Origin: Bremia lactucae
Taxonomy: Eukaryota; Oomycota; Peronosporomycetes; Peronosporales; Peronosporaceae
Length of the DNA: 64,000 nt
Assembly: GCF_004359215.1 (NCBI RefSeq)
Contig: NC_090615.1
Location: 6,098,527-6,162,526, forward strand
Reading direction: 5' to 3'
The notes under the pieces are model-generated. The model was not told the DNA's origin. It did not search any database and saw nothing but the letters and a program-made list of their open reading frames with translations. The translations under genes were made by a program, and so were the position numbers. Shown in pieces: positions 57,492 through 64,000 of this stretch; position 1 is the stretch's first letter; the number at the start of each line of letters is the position of its first letter.

Positions 57492-57976
57492 NNNNNNNNN
57501 NNNNNNNNNNNNNNNNNNNNNNNNNNNNNNNNNNNNNNNNNNNNNNNNNNNNNNNNNNNNNNNNNNNNNNNNNNNNNNNNNNNNNNNNNNNNNNNNNNNN
57601 NNNNNNNNNNNNNNNNNNNNNNNNNNNNNNNNNNNNNNNNNNNNNNNNNNNNNNNNNNNNNNNNNNNNNNNNNNNNNNNNNNNNNNNNNNNNNNNNNNNN
57701 NNNNNNNNNNNNNNNNNNNNNNNNNNNNNNNNNNNNNNNNNNNNNNNNNNNNNNNNNNNNNNNNNNNNNNNNNNNNNNNNNNNNNNNNNNNNNNNNNNNN
57801 NNNNNNNNNNNNNNNNNNNNNNNNNNNNNNNNNNNNNNNNNNNNNNNNNNNNNNNNNNNNNNNNNNNNNNNNNNNNNNNNNNNNNNNNNNNNNNNNNNNN
57901 NNNNNNNNNNNNNNNNNNNNNNNNNNNNNNNNNNNNNNNNNNNNNNNNNNNNNNNNNNNNNNNNNNNNNNNNNNNN
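57492..57976. other. Assembly gap (485 N)
   Basis: Estimated-size gap between the two copies of the 427 bp block. Confidence 0.98.
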
Positions 57977-58403
57977 CTCTCACGCACATGTCCCGCCTTG
58001 GCTCGCTTGTCGAAGAACTCATCGATATAATCGACTTGTTCTTTCGGCAACGGCCATTGCCTGGCCACACACTGCTTGGTGCCAGGTTCGAGGTCTATCT
58101 CGTGCCCGATGCCCCTATCTGCTGGTAGGCGGCTCGGCACTTCTTCTGGGAACACATCGCGATGTTTCCACAAAACCTCAAGAAACGGACTGTCTCTCAA
58201 GACATCCCAGCCTTGAGCAGCGAACCGCTTCTTTTTGTCCGTTCCTAGGACGCTCTCGTCCATTGTGGACGACGAGCAGCAGTCCACCAAGTTCTCTTCT
58301 GGAACTTGCGACTATTTCGTGGATCTTTACTTCCTTAATTCGGCAAGGAACAGATCCCACGACATCTCCGGGAGATTTACTATCTCCTCAGCAGATATAA
58401 AGA
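57977..58403. repeat. 427 bp duplicated block, right copy
   Basis: Second copy of the block at 57065-57491; continues past its end into the protease-linker part (AGACTTGCCGGGGCACC...). Confidence 0.92.
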
Positions 58404-58944
58404 CTTGCCGGGGCACCTCAACTGAGGATGCCTCCGCAATTTCGACTTTGACGGCCTCGAACACCTCGTTCGAAGGTCCGTCCTCTTTGTTAAAGACTGA
58501 TCCAAAGGTCACTTGTTTAGACGTGCCTTTGATCGTCCTAATCTGTCGGGTACTCGCTCTTTGAGTCACCACGACCTTTTTCTGGGAAGCGGGTGCCGTT
58601 TCACTTCTGGCTAACGCACCCCTTCCAACCGCACCAGGCTCTTGGCACTATGCCGATTTGTGCGACGCATGACTTCCTGTCAGCTTGCCGTCTACTGCCA
58701 CAGGCTCTCGGCTCTTTGCAGGACATTCGGACGCATGACTACTTGTCATCGTCCTATTCACTACCTCAGTCTCCACGAGCTGGGTAGGAATTGGTGACGA
58801 TTGACATCCCGTCAACGCACCCTCAACTGCGTTCGACACGACATCAATTGCATACGCCTCTCGCAGGAGCACATCCTTTCCGGTGTCCTGTGTAGAGTTC
58901 GCAACTGTGCGTGTACGCCAGTCTATCCATAGTTGGTACATAGG

Positions 58945-60300
58945 AGAAGAGAAGCAGTCGTAAATATTCATAGGCGGAAATATGATACTTCGCCACTACA
59001 TGCAGATGAAAGGACAACTGGACTTTTAACACAAAATGTCCGAGGTTTTGGAAGATCGGACCAGGACCGCGACGACTGGCTTGCTTTTTTCAAGCGCCAG
59101 CACAGCCATGGACAATTTGATGTTGTGTTCCTTCAGGAAACACATGTCAATAAGCAGGATATCCCAGAATTAAATCGGCTTCACGCAGCACAGTGGGGGT
59201 ACCGAGTTGGTCAAGAAAGTCCGTTACTTTCGTATTCGGCAGCTGTGTCGCTCAAGATTTAGGGAGTAGGCATGTTGATACATCCCCGGTCAAAATTTAG
59301 GGAGCTCCAACCGTGTGCCAAAGAACATTAGACGGACCACTTTATGGCACTGCAAGGCGAAGTTGACGGCCACATAGTGGTTTATGTAACGTCTATGCCC
59401 CAGTCGAGAAAGCTGCCAGAGAGGCCTTCTACTCGGGGCTGACCAGCATACAATTTCTATCGGAAGCACCCCTCTATATTGGAGGTGGCTTCAATTGTAC
59501 ATTGTACTCAGTACACGACAGATCTTTCACTTCAGCCGCTTCTGCGCACGACTCGCCCGCACTTCGCAGGCTTTTGACAAAATGGTGTTTGATGGACTCC
59601 ATACAGCAGTGCATGCCGGAAGCCTCAGACGAAACAGGCATCATGGATTTTCACAAGAGATACCATACGTACTCGTATTCGCTGCCAGGGCTCCGTCGTG
59701 CAACCAGTAGGCTCGATAGGTGGTATGTGAGTGATACGGCACGCTTATGGGCTACTTCCACGGATTTGGATACATTTGGACTAAGTGGGGATCATAAGGG
59801 GGTTATATTACATCTTCGCAACCTGGAGAACCCGGTGCGCATCAAGAGAGAACCCCGGGTTTTCCCAGTTCAGCCTTACGCGGCACATCGAGTGGACAAA
59901 TATGTACGGGTCGAGCTAGCTTATTTCGAGTTCGAGCTGGAACGTGAAAATTACAATGTCGCGACAGCTGCCGATGCATGGGATAAACTGAAGCACAAAA
60001 TTGTCCTCGGTATATTCAGGCACAAGAAAGCAGCCAAGAAGAGCCTGAAAAATACGTATCGCGAAAAGCTGAAACATATATATCGTAGATATGATCAACA
60101 AATTAATCGAGAGGCTATTTCTGTACAGTCTAGACAGGAAGGAAGCGTTCAACTGCCGGCCAAAGCTTCCACTGATCTGCTGCACGTGATCTCGGAGACG
60201 AAGAGAAACTGGTTACGGTCACGGCAACGCAAATTATTCAGGTCACATACGTGGAAAAGAGGGAAGACTACAAAGGCAATGTTTCAGCGCATCGCTTAAG
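58945..60300 (+). pseudogene. APE-type endonuclease of the OTU LINE
   Basis: Frame 1: GLLTQNVRGFGRSDQDRDDW (59025-) with DVVFLQETHVNKQDIPELNR, the Glu of LQETH being a metal ligand. Frame breaks around 59260. From 59502: STSAAS..DSPALRRLLTKW, LMDSIQQCMPEASDET, RRATSRLDRWYVSDTARLW, LSGDHKGVILHL (catalytic Asp-His), then a basic linker to about 60300. Confidence 0.75.
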
Positions 60301-60359
60301 CAGAGACATTTGCTGATGCATGGAGTTCCATTCTGCAAGGTTCGGTATCTAGGGAAGGA

Positions 60360-61135
60360 GAGGAACTCGTGGCTGATTGGATGCAAGCTCAACCCACTCA
60401 TGATGATGGTGGTCTGGAAACAGAGACACTCTTCACCGCGGAAACTCTTACCTCTGCTTTCAAGGCGTGTAAGCACGGGAAGGCATGTGGTCCAGATAGA
60501 CTCGGTAACGATTGGTATATCCATTATTCACCGGAGCTCATACCTCTGACGCTCAAGCTTTTCCGCCTCTGGTACAACGCCAACGTGTGTCCAACCACCT
60601 TTTTGGAAACAAATGTATTCTGTCTCAAGAAGAAGGGCGACGGCAGTAACCCGCTCAACTACAGGCCCTTTCACTTCTGAATACAGATTATAAGCTGTTC
60701 ACACGAGTGATAGCGACGGCGTTAAGGCGGACTCTCGACAGCCGAGTACACACTCATCAGCATGGATTCGTGCCTAACCGTGACATACATGCCGCACTTG
60801 ACTACTTCATGGCAGCTCAAGCCACGGTACCTCATTCACCGGAACTGCGTGATGCAGTCGTGTTGTTGCTTGACTTCGCGAAGGCTTATTATACGCTCGA
60901 TTGAGAATTCCTCTATGCAGTGCTTAGCCGCCACGGGTATCCGCCTCACCTCGTGGAAGTTATCCGAACACTACATACCGGCACCAGTGGTCGGTTCCTG
61001 GCCAACGGCTCGAGGTCGAGAAAAGTTTTTATCACACGGGGCATACGACAAGGGTGCCCTTTGGCACCGATGCTTTTCATACTAGCATTTGGGAAGGATT
61101 CTCACTTGGCACAAGACTAGCAGGACAAAGTTGAC
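60360..61135 (+). pseudogene. Reverse transcriptase of the OTU LINE, truncated
   Basis: ETLTSAFKACKHGKACGPDRL (finger domain), NVFCLKKKGDGSNPLNYRPF, then VHTHQHGFVPNRDIHAALDY, AVVLLLDFAKAYYTLD (catalytic Asp; the next codon is a stop), YPPHLVEVIRTLHTGTSGRF and TRGIRQGCPLAPMLFILAF. No YADD box follows; the sequence moves within about 120 bp to an unrelated segment, so the palm and thumb are deleted. Confidence 0.8.
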
Positions 61136-61599
61136 TTTTACGGCGAAGGACTCACGCTTTCTGTCAGCTTTACGACCGCTAATAGTCGCACTCACTGCGA
61201 GTTTTCCCGAGATATTTTATAATCGTGAACAGGCCACCGTCATCCCTGCCACAACGAAGCCACCGGACACGCCTTTCGAGGTCCACGCACGCCCATCAAC
61301 CACCAGTGATGTGGGCACATGGCAGGAGGCGAGCATTCTCCAACAGTGGGCAGGTCAACAGTGCCGAATCGAGAAGGTTGGTCCACATTCGGCCCTGCAC
61401 AGACTCGTTGACCTGAGGCGATGGAAAGGAGCGAAACTACATACACGCCAATACTACAAAGACGTGGTGCGCGCGAGTGAACGCAGCATCGGACTCCAGG
61501 AAGTGGCCAACCGAAAGGAAGTGTGGGCTGCGGACAATTCGCACATCGCGGAGGGGCTGGGAGCCGTGGATTGGATCGACATCCGCACCATCACAAGTG

Positions 61600-62639
61600 C
61601 TACGGTATGGGCGACCCAGTTATTATACCTCATAAAGATGAGGGCGTACTCTACGTGGGATACCGCTCGAACAGTAGTCGGCTGCCCACTGCCAGAGTGT
61701 CGAGATCTCGGGATCACCAAGGGGCATATGTGGTGGAACTGTCGAGCAGCGAGGCCACTATGGAGGGAGTTTCTGGGGAAGTGGATAGACCTCGGATTGC
61801 AACTGGAAGCTAATAATCCCCGTTCCATATTTGGTTTCAGGTTGCAAATTGTGCCAACTGGAATTAGGCAGGTGCTGCAGCAACTTTATGGAAACTTGGC
61901 AGAGGCACAGAAGGCTTCAGGCCGTATGGAACCGCCGATGCAGAAGCAGGGACGCGACGCTGGACAACTCGCTATGTCGTGCAATAGCCCTTCTTCGTGG
62001 TCGCTTACACCAAGGGCGGCTTACGCTACGAGAATTCGTTTTGACGGGACGACAAGATGAGGCGGTCTGTCGTGCGGCATGGGTCATACATGCGGCTTTT
62101 GATGGCACTTCCGGGAGGCTTACGGAGGAGGTCCGTTGTAGGGGTGACAGAGGGTACAGGGTACTATTCTTTGATGGGGGTGCGCGAGGGAATCCGTGTC
62201 CCGGGCGAGCCGGATCCATCATTGTTGTGGCGGAATGGCTCCCAATCCGCCAGCTATTATATGGATGGGCAGCGTCTCGCTCGCTGCCTCCGCCACAACC
62301 AATAACGTGGCTGAGTACAAGGGTCTCCTGTTTGGTCTCAGGAAAGCCCAGGCCTATAATCTGGATGGTCTTCACGTGGTCGGAGACAGTAACCTCATAT
62401 TGGGGCACATGAGGAGGTGGAAGCCGCCGAAAGCACGGCATTTGCGAGACCTATACCGACAATGCAGGACAATCGCAGATCGGTTGAATGTGGCCACATG
62501 GCAACATTACCTTCGCCATTTCAATAAAATGGCGGATGCTCTGGCTAACATAGCTATGGACTCGAAGAAGAGCACACAAATCATCCAAGCGGATGTGAAG
62601 CGGCTCCCCCCATGGTGGAAAGCGTCACGGGGGCACTAA
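61600..62639 (+). pseudogene. Zinc-finger segment and RNase H of the OTU LINE
   Basis: RTVVGCPLPECRDLGITKGH with MWWNCRAARPLWREF is a C-x4-C-x8-H-x4-C-like element (about 61675-61760). RNase H: VLFFDGGARGNPCPGRAGSI (first Asp), then after a frame change NNVAEYKGLLFGLRKAQA (Glu), LHVVGDSNLILGHMRRW (Asp) and HFNKMADALANIAMD (Asp). All four acidic positions of the D-E-D-D set are present although in two frames. Confidence 0.8.
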
Positions 62640-62858
62640 GAGGGGACTTAGGTCACTGGGTCGACATGAATGGGACAGCGCACGTTGATAAGGTGCGCGG
62701 TGAAGCTGGATAACAGTAAGGCACGTCGTTGTAGTGTGCATGTGGTAGCATGTAGCAATACGTAGCTACCAAAGCGACGAGGGATGTGTAGGCCTTAGTC
62801 AGACGGACATTTTCGGGTCGTTAGGATACTTAAATGACTGTAATGTACCAAAAAAAAA

Positions 62859-64000
62859 CATACGACTCTTAGCGAGTTGTATTACAAATAACCCAGTCCA
62901 TGAACACATGTTAGTTACGGTGTTCTTGCAAGGTCTTACGGATGGTCCCGTAAACACCCACCTGTTCCGCTTGGAACTGGATACGCTTACAGAAGCAATA
63001 TCCGTTGCAAAACAGGAGGACTTTAGTGTGAGACAGGCTCAACATAGTTCGTCATCGTATCGTCCTCCAAGACGACACGAGTTAGGAGGTCCAGTACCCA
63101 TGGACCGTTCTTACGTCGAAAGCGAGAGACCTTGCTTTTCGAGCAATAAGCGATTGCAGAAATACTACCGCTGCCAAAAATTAGGACGCTACGCTCATGA
63201 GTGTAGTGCACCACGCCCAGCACCGAAATGTACTGAACGTAATTTTGGACCGTTTGCAAAAAAGGGCAACGATTGCGGGTCCGACATTGTTGCGAAATCG
63301 CAACAGCGAGGCGGACCGCCAAAAAACGGTCGGGGTCATTGGGGCGCAACGCCCTACTGATCCAGCAACCTCAAGAGAATTTGCAAATCTATTGACAAAA
63401 GTTGCTCCAGACACACAATCATTATGTGTCTCTGCACCTAGTGATGAGGTATCCCTCATCACCTTGAAGTTAAAAGTGACAAATAATTTGTCACTTAGAG
63501 CCCTAGTGGACTGTAGAGCGTCGAATAACTTTATTCGTCGCCAGTCGCTAGAGGGTCGTAAGCTCAATATGTTGAGCGCGACGTCCCTCCAACGAGGATG
63601 ACGGTGCGTCTAGCGACAGGTGCGTGGGTAACAGTAATGAAACGCGTAGTAAAATTTTACTACACATTAGAAGATTTACAGTACGATTATGATTTTATCG
63701 TACTGGATTTGGATGACAAATTTGCTGTCATCCTAGGTTTTCCTTGGCTCAGAAAATATGAACTAAGGATCAGCTGGCAGCATCGATCCGTAAAGATGCC
63801 TGCCGCTTGTTCATCAGATGGCCGTCTGATGAACATCTTAGAGCGTCCAAAGCGTGTAGATGTTCTACGAGTGAGTGCGATGGCCTCACTTGTGGTACGG
63901 TCGTTAGTACAACTGCACAAGATCACAGTGTGGTTACTAATCACACTATGGAGTCAGCTGCCGGCGGCTGTGCTAATGCACAGGCAGCGCCGAAGGTCCA
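62859..64000 (+). pseudogene. Gypsy family A gag, part 2, and protease; continues past the window
   Basis: The frame IRLLASCITNNPVHEHMLVT (62861-) continues the gag cut at 52821. Then FLQGLTDGPVNTHLFRLELD, PMDRSYVESERPCF, zinc knuckle CQKLGRYAHEC, NRNSEADRQKTVGVIG-style linker, and protease SLRALVDCRASNNFIRRQSL (D-C-R-A-S instead of D-C-G-A-S). A single-base frame change near 63580 leads into TRMTVRLATGAWVTVMKRVV and FAVILGFPWLRKYELRISWQ (protease end) and runs open to 64000. Best preserved gypsy coding region here, but the protease Gly change and frameshift argue that it is inactive. Confidence 0.82.

Larger units (their letters stand above)
56680..58935 (-). pseudogene. Gypsy protease-RT fragment nested in the LINE
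   Basis: Minus strand. 58935-58800: WIDWRTRTVANSTQDTGKDV (after the protease). 58290-58000 and 57378-56995: CCSSSTMDESVLGTDKKKRF, FPEEVPSRLPADRGIGHEID, LEPGTKQCVARQWPLPKEQV, YIDEFFDKRAKAGHVRES, then VHTYNKLNTATIPAQTPIPR. This is the RT start of the same family seen in copies B1 and C. No LTRs attached. Includes the 485 N gap and the duplicated 427 bp block. Confidence 0.8.
52822..62858 (+). mobile_element. OTU-bearing non-LTR retrotransposon (LINE) with APE endonuclease, RT and RNase H
   Basis: Plus strand, 10 kb including a nested gypsy fragment (about 56680-58935); the LINE itself is about 7.8 kb. Left junction in gag after AAGCGTGATATGC; right end is a 9 bp poly-A (62850-62858). Order: Pro/Ala-rich ORF1 start (52855-53450), a second ORF1 block (53600-53845), acidic stretch (54600-54750), OTU-like domain (55130-55800), a C-terminal ORF1 block (56390-56666), [gypsy insertion], APE endonuclease (58945-60300), RT (60360-61110, truncated before YADD), zinc-finger-like segment and RNase H (61600-62640). 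Frames shift repeatedly. RNase H after RT and an APE nuclease place it among the apurinic-endonuclease LINE groups; I cannot name the clade. Confidence 0.75.

Overview
This is a nuclear DNA window from an oomycete, most likely a Peronosporales species (Phytophthora or a downy mildew). Three observations support that: short GT-AG introns (60-260 bp) in compact conserved eukaryotic genes, a Cys/His-rich 'WRKY19-like' protein of the kind common in oomycetes, and Ty3/gypsy and Ty1/copia elements of the type that fill these genomes. The genus cannot be fixed from sequence alone.

Two gene islands flank a large transposon nest. Island 1 (1-9.5 kb) is dense: a BuGZ/ZNF207 zinc-finger protein (-, runs off the left edge), a low-molecular-weight tyrosine phosphatase (+), the ribosome-assembly factor KRR1 (-, with one apparent frameshift), a BSD-domain coiled-coil protein (-), a six-exon CDK12/13-like kinase (-), a five-exon CIA30-domain protein (+), TRM112 (-) and a two-exon C-tail-anchored protein of unknown function (-). 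Island 2 (48.1-51.4 kb) holds a WRKY19-like protein (+), WDR70 (-) and an NIPP1-type FHA protein (-). The last two share a strand, overlap, and can be joined in frame by a tiny putative intron. The genes are housekeeping types (splicing/transcription, ribosome and tRNA/translation-factor modification, mitosis); I see no operon-like logic beyond divergent and convergent pairs.

The region from 9.8 to 47.6 kb is almost entirely decayed mobile elements: gypsy family A (LTRs at 10.9, 26.1, 46.3, 47.2 kb), gypsy family B (LTRs at 24.7, 26.7, 29.1 kb, minus strand), gypsy family C (LTRs at 14.0 and 37.2 kb), a complete but decayed copia element (15100-20437, with a perfect ACTTA target-site duplication) that landed inside the zinc knuckle of the family C gag, a second decayed copia (42-46.3 kb), a Tigger/pogo transposase remnant, a MULE/FAR1 fragment, a LINE on the minus strand (30.8-37 kb) and two inverted gypsy integrases. 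A tRNA-Arg(GCG)-like cloverleaf sits inside the copia element.

The right end (51.6-64 kb) is a three-layer nest: a family A gypsy element (5' LTR 51637-52037, gag, protease) is split by a roughly 10 kb non-LTR retrotransposon that carries an OTU-type cysteine-protease-like domain, an APE endonuclease, an RT and an RNase H, and this LINE is itself split by a minus-strand gypsy pol fragment containing a near-identical 427 bp duplication around an assembly gap. There are three N gaps (26201-26300, 47078-47177, 57492-57976). No intact transposon ORF was found; every element shows stops or frameshifts. The items most worth a second look are the OTU-bearing LINE, the possible NIPP1-FHA/WDR70 fusion, the tRNA-like gene, and the half-tRNA primer site of the copia elements.
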